Shown piece after piece: positions 8,371-19,440 of a DNA stretch of 37,862 nucleotides (positions are counted from its first letter, which is position 1; each line of letters begins with the position of its first letter). The stretch lies in NCBI RefSeq assembly GCF_001949145.1, contig NW_019091695.1, forward strand, positions 39,454 to 77,315. Reading direction: 5' to 3'. A program made the translations under genes and the position numbers. Source of the DNA: Acanthaster planci (lineage: Eukaryota > Echinodermata > Asteroidea > Valvatida > Acanthasteridae). Under the pieces are notes generated by a model. It was not told the origin of the DNA. It saw nothing but the letters and a program-made list of their open reading frames with translations, and did not search any database.

Positions 8371-9130
8371 AATTTTTTTGGCAAAAATTGAACATCCACA
8401 GGCTGTGCTAAAATTCTTCTCGTATTTTTCTTAATATAGGTTTCAACCATAAAATTATTAATTAAAATTAACTTAACTTTAAATTCCATTCTTCGGTGTT
8501 GCTGTAGGCCTAAGTTTAAAATTCAAAATTAAAAAGATGTTGATACTATGAAGGACAGACTGATACGAAAGGCACTTAAAGACCAACTATAGACTGTTTA
8601 AGCCAGCTCAACCCAGGCAGGCTAACTAACTTAAGACTGTCTTACCAATTAGACCCTGCTATTGCAATGGTCTAATTTAGAGATCGTCTGACAGCGAGGG
8701 TTTTAAGACTGGCTAATTGGCATAGACCACTTTAAAAACATTTATTGCAATCTGCTCCAGGGACCCAAGATGTCTAGGTTTTACTGCAATCAATCATGCC
8801 TTTCATGGCTTTGACATCCTGAAAAACACCAGCTGGTGTTTGGATGAAAAGCATGGGGTTACGCACAATGAAAGTGGCAATGGAAAATATTAAGGTGGTC
8901 CATCAGTGTAAATCCAAAATGGTGGCTTCCCACAGGATTAAGTCTACGGTACACACTGTATCTCTGTATTGCCTTGTCCAACACTGTCGACTGGTTGGGC
9001 TGGGCTGTAGTCTGTAGCATGCAGTGCGGCTCAAGCACTGTGCAGCAAGTGTAAAAACACATGTTCACAGAACCTATGGGAACAGCGACACCACGCGGCT
9101 TACAGTAACTTGCCTACGGATTCCACCAGC
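8371..9130. other. no gene seen
   Basis: AT-rich DNA after the DIRS end. A short direct repeat with TTAAGACTG and AATT(A/G)G...AGACC occurs at 8631-8654 and 8704-8729. Nothing coding was recognised. Confidence 0.5.
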
Positions 9131-9428
9131 CTGACAGCCTTGTTCTCTCCGTAGCTGACTGATGTTTTGTTTTTCTTTACACTGTCACTGGATTTGCAGC
9201 GACGATTTTTATGTAAAAGCGTGTATAAATATTCATTAACTGAGTATTCTATGAAGTAACCAATCATCAACCTCCATTTGGAGGTTGGACCATGGCCCAC
9301 GTACATGTACATTGTGTACGCAATGTGCACTGTACGATTCACCAATGAGAGAATGCTTCCTGTTGCCTCATTCGTAATACTGTAATTGGCTAAAAACAAG
9401 GCCTGCTACGGAGGGAACAAGGCTGTCG
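9131..9428. repeat. inverted-repeat element, about 300 bp
   Basis: GACAGCCTTGTTCTCTCCGTAGC near 9132 and GCTACGGAGGGAACAAGGCTGTC near 9405 are reverse complements with one mismatch over about 23 bases. The interior contains no convincing gene. It is a candidate MITE or fold-back; flanking duplications were not recognised. Confidence 0.55.
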
Positions 9429-9429
9429 A

Positions 9430-11999
9430 CGGCCTCCATTGCTGTGGCCACTGTATTTGTAAACTGGCTGTTATTGCACTGATTGCGGCCGGCCCGGAAC
9501 AAGTCGACAATGTTGAACAAAGCTAATCTCTGTACAAAGCATTTGAGAATTAAGCAGAAAATTGGTTACATTACCTTGAGGCATCAAGCTGGAGGTAGCA
9601 TCATCTGGTGGCATGTCACTATCCTGACCCTATTCAGGTAACAATTAAAAGAAAACTGGCTGTCAAAGATAGCAACATTCAGGAAAAGTGAAACAATGCA
9701 ATTTACTTTGTGGTGAGTTCATGGTGAAGTTGACAAGACGCCAAACATTGACAGGGAATTCATAATGCACTANCTACCACTACTATTTCGTGCGAACCTA
9801 ATCATGAATATGATATCACCACACTGGTAAGTTCTGCATTCAAATCTTGAAATCAGATGTGCTTTTGAGTCCAGTATCTCTTTTTAACAGGCATACAGCC
9901 ATGATTGTAAAATCCAATCTTTACAAGACTTTGTACAGTGTTTTTTTTTTCAATTTTCAATGGCACAAGTAGAAAAAAAGGAAATCAGCTGATCCAAAAA
10001 AACGTTGCATGCCTGTCTTTAGCATATCTATATCTGAGATTTTCCCTGTACCCCCTTCTCTCTTTCATCGGGTTGGTTACTTTCTATGAGCTCAATTTTC
10101 TCTTCCTTTTCTGCAATGAAATCAATGTAATCCTGCATAATGTGAGTATTTCACGGTTCGGTTCAGAACAACACCCATGAGGGGTAAGACCGGACCATAA
10201 CAAAAATCCACGAGCCTTGGTTGGCCCGCATGTGTAAGCACATTTATGGTAATCACGTTTCGCCGCATTAAGACATGCTCACGTATATTACATACATGTA
10301 TAAATGTATATAGCATGTATATATGTATGTAATACAGGCATATGTATGTGTAGGTGTGCATGTACCATCGCATACAATGAAAGTTTTATGTATCTTATAC
10401 TTGATGCATGTGTACATGCCCACCATGCACAAGTAAGGAGTCAAGAAATTCAAATTAGGCCTAGGCCTACATGTATTAGACTGTTTATGAACACATACAT
10501 ACAAACTGACTACAAAACAGATACTACATGTAGATGCTGATTAATAAATCATAGATGCAACTGGCATATGCCCCCAAAAATCAGAAAATGACTGGCGTAT
10601 TGAGTCCAAAAGGGGCTTCAACAGACTGGGCCTACATGTCTGCGCCGCGTAGTGGATCATGCGGTGTCGGCTTTGTACATCCTGTAGCGGACGGTCATAC
10701 CCCAGACGGCACTTTAGGAGCACTGTAGTAGCTTGCACGTACATGTTTCCATAGAATGCTAGGAAAGGCTAGAGGTCATATTATGTTTATGTTTTTTCCA
10801 AGATGGCTGTCACACCCCTCGAGTTGTCCTACTCTTAGGGACAGACCTTTGGTAACTGAGACACGAATATATACACACCTGTTGCTGGAAATTTGTTTTG
10901 CCTGTACAATATTTACATTTATTTATAAAAGAACACAAAATGAAGATTGTTCCTTACATTAACATTGTTATTGATTACAATTTAAATGTGGTGATGAGCA
11001 CCTCAATGTCCCGCCACCATGTTGCTTCTGTTTCTTGCGGTGTAGTCGGCTTCTGAGGCCTGTGGCTGACTCGGAAAGATTCTGCGTCCCGCCGCCGCGG
11101 TCCAACCCTTCTGTCACCACCGGTCAACCGACTCCTTCCTCTCAACGTAAAAACCCTGAAAATTACCACCATATTCCCATGTTTCTGGTTTGTCTGGCCA
11201 AGTTACATTTAACGCAAAATATTCATTAATGAATGTGTGTCAACTTTCAAGATAACTGTTTCAGTGCCGCAACAACCTCAACTTAAATTACTTAAATCAA
11301 TAAGGATTTTATGCAATATCTCGGCAAATCTCATTTTCACTGGCTCAAGGTCTGGTTTTGCAAGGAGTAAATGTATGAAATAAATATCCAATATATCATA
11401 TTCATACATGGCTAACTTACAGGAACTGGTCGTTTCCTGGCTTTCCGTTTCTCAGAACAGTCTAAATGTAGTTTATTCTACTTCCATAAGTAGAAATTAT
11501 TCATCTCCAGACTAACTCGACTCACGACTAAAAGTCATCGAGGCTGGCCGCTGCCCTCTCCTCGGAATTCAGCAATGAACTGATCACATCACCCCCATAT
11601 CTTTTCTTTTAAACCCGAAAGAAAAATTCTAGCACTACCACGCCTTATTCCAAAGAACTCAAAATGTTTTGTGTACAGTACCCTTCATAAATATTTATTA
11701 TTCAAATTAATGCATGAGTGGCTACATCTACCAATAATAACTCAACTGGCACTCAGCCCATCATTCTGGTAAGATTGACTGACTTCAGGAATGTTTGGGT
11801 GTGGCGGCTCAGGAAAATAAAATTTTGTTTTACCACTAAATACCACGTTTATCTTTTCAACAATCAGGGCCAAAATTATACGGTATTATTAATTTAAAAG
11901 TAATTCCGATTTAATATCACTCTGTGACAATGGCTGAACGTCGAGGAGACGCACAAAAACAGGTCACATCGTTTCCATTATAATCTGCCCCAATCTCGT
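9430..11999. other. no gene seen; simple-sequence tract
   Basis: No protein or RNA gene was recognised. 10270-10345 is rich in alternating TATG/TACA words, and 10220-10540 has several ACATGTA words. 11035-11130 is a small GC-rich patch (CCCGCCGCCGCGG). One ambiguous base occurs at 9773. Short open frames on both strands here look like chance frames. Confidence 0.5.
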
Positions 12000-12067
12000 C
12001 AATCTTTTTAGTATTTCCGTTGTCTCGGGATCTAATCGTAACCCGGGATAACCAGCCCGTTACAATT

Positions 12068-12085
12068 TGGCGTAGTCGACAGGAT
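12068..12085 (+). other. primer-binding site for tRNA-Ser
   Basis: TGGCGTAGTCGACAGGAT is complementary to the 3' end of metazoan tRNA-Ser (AGA type, ...ATCCTGCCGACTACGCCA) with one mismatch. It lies three bases after a CA-ended sequence (GTTACA), as expected just downstream of a 5' LTR. Its distance to the gag ATG at 12329 is about 260 bases. Confidence 0.75.
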
Positions 12086-12328
12086 ATCGAGGTCGGAATA
12101 CCGAAAGTAGATTCACATAACTGGTGGTGTGATTGTATTGAAAACTTTAGATTGGCGACAATCGTTGCTTGTATTCGTCATTTAGTGAGTCTACATTGTT
12201 CTGTTTTTTCTGTGCCTGAAAAGGAAAATTGTCTGCATTAGCCAGTACTGTTGTGTAATGTAGATTTACATTGCTAATGCTATCCTTGACTCCCGTTTTT
12301 ATAGATGCCTGACAATTGACTTTTGACA

Positions 12329-13460
12329 ATGGATCGAGCCACGTACCTAAACCGGTTTACCGCTGAACATATCACTAGGATTTGTGAGTTGAACCACATT
12401 GATGCCACAGCCATAAAAACTAAACAAGAGCGTGTCACATGCCTTTCTGATCTTCGTAACCTAGTGAGAGAGACGCCACCTTCGTCAAAACCAAACGTTG
12501 AGGCCATTGACCTACTAAATCTTGTGCAGGAGCTAGAGGCAAGCCGACGCAAAGAGACAGAGAAACCTTGTCGAACAGTAGCTGAGTCTGCCAAGACTCC
12601 CCCGATAGTTAACCCTAACCCTCCTCGATCCTTCACCTGTTGGAGGATTGAGGAGTGTTAGGGTTAATGTTGGGCCCAAACTCTCTGACTTTCACAAGTT
12701 AGGATCTGACGACGACAATACCTCAATACATTCGAGCGTCTCGCCACCGCTGCGAAGAAACCTGAAGAGGACTGGCCAAGACTGCTTGAGCCCTACTTGA
12801 CTGGCCGTGCCCAAAAGGCTTTCCACTCCCTCAATGACACTGACAAGCAGAACTACGGCCTGGTGGTCAAAGTTATCCACCAACGTTATTTTCTGACCCC
12901 CGTAGCCAACCGGCAGAAGTATAAAACTGACTCCAAGAAAACTGACAAAAGTTTGGAGGAATTCACACACTGGTTGGAGTGGAATTTCTTCAAGTGGATC
13001 CAGATTCCTGATGACAAGTTTAAGGATGAGGACACTAAGTGAGCATTTAACCTCGTAGTGATGGAACAATTCCTTTCTGGAGTCGGAGACAATCAAATCA
13101 GGTTGAAGTTATGAGAGAAAAAGTTCGGGTTGCTTATTAAGGCGGTTGCCAAGGCTGCAGATGAATTTGTCCTTCATTGCCGCTCAAATCAGATACCGGC
13201 AGTAACCAAACCCAGTTTCTGACCTGATAAGCCTGTTATCACCTGTTAGGCCCTCACCCACACTTCTGACTACATGTACCACTCATTCAGACTGAAACGT
13301 GCGGACTAGTACGAAGAAGCCACAAGAACAGCCATGCCGTAGCACCTTTAATGTAGTGTGTTACCGGTGCCGTCAACTGGGACATAAGGAGTCCGAGTGT
13401 ACCCAGCCTGCCCCCCAAAAGCTAGACTACACCCGGCAGTCTCCGAAACCCCCTGCAGGT
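12329..13460 (+). pseudogene. Ty3/Gypsy gag with CCHC zinc knuckle, frameshifted
   Basis: Gag would start at the ATG at 12329 (MDRATYLNRFTAEHITRICE); this frame stops at 12661. Capsid-like sequence continues in another frame at about 12730-13040 (EPYLTGRAQKAFHSLNDTDK, KSLEEFTHWLEWNFFKW), the usual LxGxAxxAFxxL...LExF pattern. After more breaks a nucleocapsid knuckle C-YR-C-RQLG-H-KESE-C (C-x2-C-x4-H-x4-C) is found at 13358-13399. Gag packages the element's RNA. Two or more frameshifts and stops make it non-functional. Confidence 0.72.
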
Positions 13461-13529
13461 CCAGACGAAGGAAGTTAAATCAAACCAGGTGAATTTCAGC
13501 CAATCCAGCCCGGTGAGACCCACCAAAGG

Positions 13530-13900
13530 CCCATTGTTGGAGCTTTGGATGTTGATAAGCAGGTCATGGCCTTGGTAGATACAGGGTCTACCCTGTCATT
13601 GATGACTGACGAACTCTGCAGTAAAATCTTAGCATCCCCACCTCAAGTGCATAACTCAAGCCCATTGATGATGCTTGATGGCACAACAGTGGCCACCCTG
13701 GGCAAGTAACGTTGCCTGTTGAGGTTGGTGGAGTTAAGCGATATGTCGTGTTTCACTGCGTTCGTCAACTCCCCTCCGCCATTCTCCTTGGCATGGACTT
13801 TATTCAAGATGCCAACTTAACTCTCGACTTTGGACAAACCTGCTTCTGGGCTGATGGACCAGGCCCTCATATAGAGTTCCCTATCCTGGGAATGCCTCAG
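13530..13900 (+). pseudogene. Ty3/Gypsy aspartic protease, frameshifted
   Basis: VMALVDTGSTLSLMTDEL contains the active-site DTGS at 13578-13589. About 70 residues later, in a frame shifted near 13705, AILLGMDFIQDANLTLDF gives the conserved (I/L)LLGMDF flap-to-C-terminal motif. The protease would mature the Gag-Pol polyprotein. Confidence 0.78.
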
Positions 13901-13984
13901 CCTGAACCCTCGCCTGCAGAAACTGATGATGAGGCATGTGTTAACCTGACACCGTCACGTGGAACAACTGCAACCTTGACAGAC

Positions 13985-14860
13985 CCAGAGAGGACCCAGA
14001 TAGACAACCTACTCAGTTTGTTCCCTGATGTGATGTCTAACAACCCTGGTCACACTGATCTAGAACAACATCGCATTGACACTGGAGATGCGACTCCTGT
14101 TAGATTGCGTCCTTACAAATTGTCTGCGGATCGTCAGCAAGCTCTAAGCAAAGAGCTTGACAACTTGCTGGTAACAGGGAAGATTGAGCCATCTTCTTCT
14201 GCCTGGGCTGCCCCGGTTGTGATAGTGCCTAAAAACCTAGAAGTTATCGTCTGTGCATCGACTATCATCGAGTCTGAACTCGGTTACTAAGCTTGATGCA
14301 TACCTCATACTGACCATCGACTCCATCTTGGAATCGCTACATGGAGCCCAAGTGTTTAGCTCCCTCGATCTCAGATCAGGATATTGGCAGATGAGTGTGG
14401 CTCCAGCAGATGTTGAAAAGACTGCCTTCGTTTGTGACGAGGGTCCCTACCAATTCGGAGTACTCCCTTTTGGAGTAGTGAATGGACCTGCCAGTTTCCA
14501 ACGGCTTATGTACAGAGTCCTTGGACCCCTGATTGGACGCATGTGTTATGTGTACCTGGACGACATTGTTTTATATTCCCCTGAAGTAGTGCAGCACCTA
14601 GCCGACCTCTGTGAAGTGTTGACCATGCTCCAAGATGCTGGTCCAACTGTAAACGAAGAGAAGTGAAGTTTTGCAGTTCAGGAGATACCCTACCTAGGAC
14701 ACATCATTAGCCCAGATGGTGTGAGACCGAACCCAGAGAAGGTGTCCGCGATTCTAGCCTACCCAGTGCCTTCCACAGTTAAGCAGCTAGAACGCTTCTT
14801 AGGAATGATTTAGTGGTTTCACAAGTTCCCCAATCATGCAACAGTTGCCGAGACTCTTCA
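13985..14860 (+). pseudogene. Ty3/Gypsy reverse transcriptase
   Basis: The N-terminal fingers (HRIDTGDATPVRLRPYKLSA, LLVTGKIEPSSSAWAAPVV) lie in the frame ending at 14290. A shift near 14240 moves to the pol frame with LNSVTKLDAY, motif A SSLDLRSGYWQMSV, FGVLPFGVVNGPASFQRLM and motif C YVYLDDIVLYS, followed by thumb sequence (YLGHIISPDGVRPNPEKV, LERFLGMI). Catalytic aspartates of both motifs are present. In-frame stops are TGA at 14664 and TAG at 14811. Confidence 0.87.
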
Positions 14861-14912
14861 TAAGCTCCGCAGAAAGAAGCAAACTTGGCACTGGACAGAG
14901 GAATGCCAGACT

Positions 14913-15345
14913 TTGTTTGACTGCCTAAAACACCTGCTAACCAGCCGACCGATCCTTGCCTACCCAACCAGAGATCAGCCATTCGTGGTACATACTGATG
15001 CTAGTGATGTGGGTCTAGGTGCCATGCTCCTTCAATCCTGTGGCTCGGTAAAGAATGTAATTGCCTATATCAGTCGTTCTCTCAATGAGGCAGAGAACTA
15101 CAGTGCCACTGAAAAAGAGTGTCTGGCAGTCATGTGGGCACAGAAGTGGTGACCCCACCTTGAAGGAAGGAAATTCTGTGTGGTGACGGACCACCAGGCA
15201 CTGTGCTGGCTGTTCCGAAAGTCAAAATTGACAGGATGCTTGGCACGTTGGGTCCTTCGCTTGCAAGATTTTGCATTCGATGTAGTGTATCGCCCTGGCA
15301 CACAACATAAAGTTCCTGATGCACTGTCGAGGATACCTGGGGTCC
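14913..15345 (+). pseudogene. Ty3/Gypsy RNase H
   Basis: In the same frame as RT: PFVVHTDASDVGLGAMLLQS (first Asp), SATEKECLAVMWAQKW (Glu), CVVTDHQALCWLF (Asp) and YRPGTQHKVPDALSRIPG at the C-terminus. All the main landmarks of the Gypsy RNase H are kept. One in-frame TGA stands at 15150, a position usually filled by Arg or another polar residue before PHLEGR. Confidence 0.87.
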
Positions 15346-15434
15346 TCCATGTCGTCGGAGTTGTTGATACTCTATGCCAAACTGCACATGACACCCCACC
15401 ACCCCCTGAGGAGACCCCCTGTGCTACCCAGTCT

Positions 15435-15566
15435 TGTTTCTGTCCTACTGTCAACATTACAGATTGGGTGTAGTGTGACGATTGTACCCAATGGTACCAT
15501 CAGAAGTGCGAATACATAAGCAAGAAACATGCACAACAAATCCAACGATATTCATGCCCAACTTGT
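15435..15566 (+). pseudogene. PHD finger embedded in Gypsy pol
   Basis: In the pol frame, between RNase H and integrase, the cysteine/histidine pattern is C-F-C (15435-15443), then CDDCTQWYHQKC (C-x2-C-x4-H-x2-C), and finally YSCPTC ending at 15566. This is the C4HC3 plan of a PHD finger, including the aromatic residues before the His. PHD fingers bind histone H3 tails, so this one could direct integration to marked chromatin, in the way chromodomains do in chromoviruses; that role is inference. A TAG at 15471-15473 interrupts the domain just before CDDC and would be a Gln codon with one transition. The frame is continuous with RNase H and integrase, which argues against a separate insertion. 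Confidence 0.72.
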
Positions 15567-15689
15567 CGAAAGAAGCGTAGAGAAAACCAGAAGGATGTTC
15601 AGTGGCAAACCAAAACAGTCCCAGAGAGATCTCCCCAAACTGCATTCACAAGACAGAGTTTGTATGATGCCCAACATCTTGATTCAGAT

Positions 15690-16565
15690 TGTGTCATGCT
15701 GGCGTCTTACTTACAAGATGGCACACTGCCAAATGACAGGAAACAGCAAAAAACAGTCCAGCAGCTGTCGTCAGAGTTCCGACTGGACACAAATGGCAAC
15801 TTGTTGCACTACACCGACAACTAGTGGTGCATCGTAGTGCCAAAATCTTTATGTCGTGACGTTCTGTTAGAGTGTCACTTAAAACCAGCAGCTGGCCACC
15901 AGTTACGGACAAAGACACTGCGTCGGTTGAGAGACGTCCATCTTTGGTAGAGAGGAATGTTGAAGGACGTCCGTAGCTTCATTCGCAGTTGCAGACAGTG
16001 CCAAATGACTAAGCCAGTCTTCCGTAAACCAGCCAGTTTCATGCTATCAACAAGTTCCTCAGAACCCTGGGAAGTCCTAGGAGTGGATGTGATAGGACCT
16101 CTTCCAAAGAGCCACGCAGGACATGAGTATTTGTTGGTGGCAGTCGATTACTATAGCAAGTGGGTCGAAATCTTCCCCATGAAGAAGGTGACTGGAAAGA
16201 ATGTTGCCTACATCCTTGTACGACAACTATTTAGTCGATATGGCGTGCCTCGATGCTTGCTGTCGGATAACAGTCCACAGTTAATCAGCAGATCTCTTGC
16301 CGTAGTTTGTGCTGAATGGGGTGTTTCACAGTCCTTCATTACACCATACCATCCACAGACCAACTGGGTCGAACGTGTCAATAGAAACATTAAGAGCATG
16401 CTTCAGGCACACACGACATATGACCATTGCACATGGGACATCCATGTGAGCAAATTTGCCTTTGCCCTGAACACCGCAGAGCACGAGACTACTGGAGTAG
16501 CCCCCTCTCGACTAATAATGGGACGTGCCTTGAAGTCACCACTCTCAAACAAATGGGACACGTAA
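15690..16565 (+). pseudogene. Ty3/Gypsy integrase
   Basis: In the same frame the zinc-binding part reads CHLKPAAGHQLRTKTLRRLR followed by SFIRSCRQCQMTKP (HHCC type). The catalytic core has LGVDVIGPLPKSHAG (first Asp), RYGVPRCLLSDNSPQL (second Asp; the usual DNGPQF is DNSPQL) and ITPYHPQTNWVERVNRNIKS (Glu). Then come FALNTAEHETTGVAPSRLIM and a TAA at 16563. TAG stops occur at 15822 and 15948. The integrase would insert the linear cDNA into the genome. All three core acidic residues remain. Confidence 0.88.
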
Positions 16566-16641
16566 ATCCTGGACCTAGCTGCCAAAGACAATGATCAATC
16601 CATCGCAAGGTGACTGAGCAGATGGAAGCTGCTCGCAAGGA

Positions 16642-16887
16642 ATGAGNAAACAGTACAATAGGAGACGTCGCCAGCCTAACATCCAAGTCAGTGACCATGT
16701 GACGATCAGATCGCGGCCGATCTCGGATGCCCAGAGCCATTTCTGTGCGAAGTTGGCTCCCCTCTGGACTGGACCTTATGCAGTGACAGACACTCCTACA
16801 CCAGCTAACCTCAAGCTTGTGGACCTAATCAACCCATCAACAGAGATCATCGCACACATGGACCAAGTCAAACTGTGTCCTCACTGA
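16642..16887 (+). pseudogene. integrase C-terminal GPY/F-like module
   Basis: After a frame change near the ambiguous base at 16647, the frame reads VSDHVTIRSRPISD, KLAPLWTGPYAVTDTPTPAN and LKLVDLINPSTEIIAHMDQV and ends HMDQVKLCPH. The KLxPxWxGPYxV signature is the GPY/F module that closes many Gypsy integrases. No chromodomain follows. Confidence 0.75.
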
Positions 16888-18420
16888 CTTTATCACGAAC
16901 TCTTTGTTCCTGAACTCTTAGGTTCTGGACTTGTGGTGCCTTGTTGTACCATTTGTAAATAAGTTTTCTAGCTGTGCTAGATATTGTTTGAGTTTCCAGC
17001 ATTTTTCAGGCACTGAACCAAAATGTACCTACCAGTATCCAAAAAAGGAAAATAGACAACAGCTTGAAATTCTTGCTTTCATTTTTTTTGGGGGGGGAAC
17101 TTATATTGGCCAAGGAAAACTCCAATGACTGTTGGAGGAAATATTGGTTAAAAAAAAAACAAAACTGTGTTTAAGCACCAACTCAATAGCACTGCAAAAA
17201 TGAGTGCTCATGTTTCCATTTGAAAGAGTGACTTTCGGCATTTGTTTGTGTTACTTTATACAGTAGAATACACACTGTAGCAGTGCATAACTTTTTTTGA
17301 AAATTCTTTATATATGGCCAACTATGAAAAAGGCAGCTCTCGATGTTTTACAGGTGGTTGTGTATACAAATAGCCAGATTAACCACATGGAGTATTAGTT
17401 TCTTGCAGCTCTCCCTTTTACAACAGCTCCCCCATTTAATCCATCATGGAATGAAGAAAAATACTTTTTATCATCAATAATCATCGATATCACCAGACTC
17501 AACGAAAAAAATTCCTCCCGATCTGGACTAGCGACGGTGCGGCCGCAGCGTAGGACTAACTGTTACCTGGAAAATGATCACTTTACGATCTCCGTTTCCA
17601 CTTTTTGGGTTTTCTAGCCATGAAAATCTCCACAGATATTTGGCACCTCATCAATCAAAAGATCCCCATCTTAGTCAATTATCTGTTAATTATGCCAAAT
17701 TATTAAGAGTAACGTACTGCCTAACGTCTTACGAATCGACCCCAACTTGACACAAGCGACAGCATGAACACGTGCGCGTGTCAGTGTTGGTTTTTTTCTT
17801 TCATACATACATTCTGGACTGTTGCACGCATTCCCGTTCATGGGTACAAATACTTAATACTTCCCATTCTGCCATTACTTTCAATACTACTACTTCCAAT
17901 GTATGCCCGTTGTTTTTTAGGGTTGCAGTGAGGTAGTAACACACGTTTATGTACTTTTCGCCAACCAACTCAGCATTTTTTAAAAATCCGGAAATCTGGA
18001 GAAATCTCACCCCTAGACTCGATTCAAGGCTTTCATTGATCTGTAAGAGTACTGATTTTACTGCTGTAAGAAATTACTCCCCTCTTTGTACTCTTTGTTT
18101 GATTTTTGACATTTCCCATGCCATGTACCTGTAGTGCATCCCATGTAAGGGAATGTCTGCTCTCACATCACACTGTTGTAAAAATCCATACCCTTGAAGG
18201 ATATCCTTTACCCACAATTCTGTACAGTTCATAAAATTGTATGAATCTCTTCAAAGTTCGATAAGCCAAATCCCAAACTTTCCTGTAGATATGCAACAAA
18301 ATGTCATAAGTAAAAAGCTCTGAAAAATGTGCGTTGTTGCTGTTCCTATTTACTAAAATCTGATTAGTTCATTTATAATGACACATCCATTCTCCCTAAT
18401 AATGTAAAAAGCTTCATTAG
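16888..18420. other. no gene seen; expected 3' LTR not found
   Basis: This is where the 3' untranslated region, polypurine tract and 3' LTR of the Gypsy element should be. There is a G8 run at 17091-17098 after a T-rich stretch, but no sequence here repeats the 250 bases upstream of the primer-binding site. The rest is AT-rich, with no recognisable gene. Confidence 0.45.
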
Positions 18421-18432
18421 CTTTGATATTAT

Positions 18433-18560
18433 GGGGCCATCCATAAAGTACGTAAGCAGGAAATACCAACTTTTTAGATCCCGCCCCAACCCTTTGTATG
18501 TACTGCATATGCATGGGCTAAGTCCCCCCCCCCTTATACGCATACGCACTCGGATACAAT
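18433..18560 (+). repeat. dispersed GGCCATCCATAAAGTACGT repeat
   Basis: GGGGCCATCCATAAAGTACGT followed within 100 bases by a C-rich run (CCCCCCCCCC) and CGCATACGCAC. The start resembles a short repeat common in invertebrate genomes, and a reverse-oriented partner occurs at 23826-23921. Confidence 0.45.
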
Positions 18561-19440
18561 GTATATACAAATTATGTATTGTACATGCTATACATGCACA
18601 ATAGGCCTGTACGTACCTGTACATGTATCATGTTAAATTGTACGTTAGAATATTAAGAATAGAATGAAGCATTGCACATATAATATGTATATTTTTTTAA
18701 GCAGAATTTTATTATGTGTTATGGGCGATTGTGTATACGAACTAGTTCGCAACATTTCGGAATATAAATTTGCAGTAAATAATAACAAGCAACAAGTATG
18801 ATCACAGCGACGCACTGGCAACGCATAATGATTTCTATGATCGCATGAACTGTTAAACAGCAAGAAAATCACACGCGGCAAATAAAATATCGATCGTCAT
18901 CTTGAATACGAAAGTTGTTTGGAAAGAAAAAAGAACCCTAGGACGTGTTGAAAAATCTAGCCACTCTAGAAACTTTTAGATAAAGTTGTCATGAGAGTTA
19001 AATTGAAGTCTCCCTTTATCATTTATTCTTTATTCACCCCAAACACATGCGTGTGTCCATTGTCACAATGGAACCATTTTGTCACTGCGGCCATGCAGTT
19101 TACAGTTTTTCTTAATCGTTTTAACACGATTACGGCGACCTTATATCTATATATCAAATAAATTGACCGATTCCTATAACCAAATATTCATGCCAGAAGG
19201 AAATATTGTGCAAACGCATTCACTACCTTTTAATATTACACGCTTTCAACAAATCACTAACTCCCAATGACCAATAATAAAAAACGGAAGAAAATATGAC
19301 AACGTACATGTTTCACGCATCTTCTCTTGTATTCAATTTCATTCCAACAACAAAAACACAAAAATAGTCAAACACTCTCAACCCAATTTTATTTCTGAGG
19401 GACAAGGGTTTGAAAATAGAAAAGTAGTTTTCACAACTAC
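18561..19440. other. no gene seen
   Basis: AT-rich DNA with a TACATGTA-rich stretch at 18580-18635. No protein or RNA gene was recognised. The 3' flank of the DDE transposase gene lies at its right edge, but I could not identify a terminal inverted repeat for that element. Confidence 0.45.

Larger units (their letters stand above)
12068..16887 (+). mobile_element. Ty3/Gypsy LTR retrotransposon body, inactive
   Basis: From left to right there are a tRNA primer-binding site, gag with a CCHC knuckle, protease (DTGS), reverse transcriptase (YLDD), RNase H, a PHD finger, integrase (HHCC and DDE) and a GPY/F-type tail. This protease-RT-RNase H-integrase order is that of Ty3/Gypsy elements. The pol region stays in one frame from about 14255 to 16565, interrupted only by in-frame stops, while gag and protease have frameshifts. 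I could not find a matching pair of LTRs: the sequence left of the primer site (ending CCCGTTACA) has no visible copy after 16887, so the 3' end may be lost or too diverged to see. Confidence 0.88.

Noticed and set aside
10975-11172. Minus-strand frame ending TWWRDIEVLITTF, considered as a Myb-like domain of a Harbinger-type element
   Set aside because: Too short and only one suggestive segment; no inverted repeats or nuclease gene nearby.
13712-14290. A separate host gene beginning MPVEVGGVKRYVVF
   Set aside because: The frame contains the protease C-terminal LLGMDF motif and RT N-terminus, so it is a frameshifted part of the Gypsy pol.
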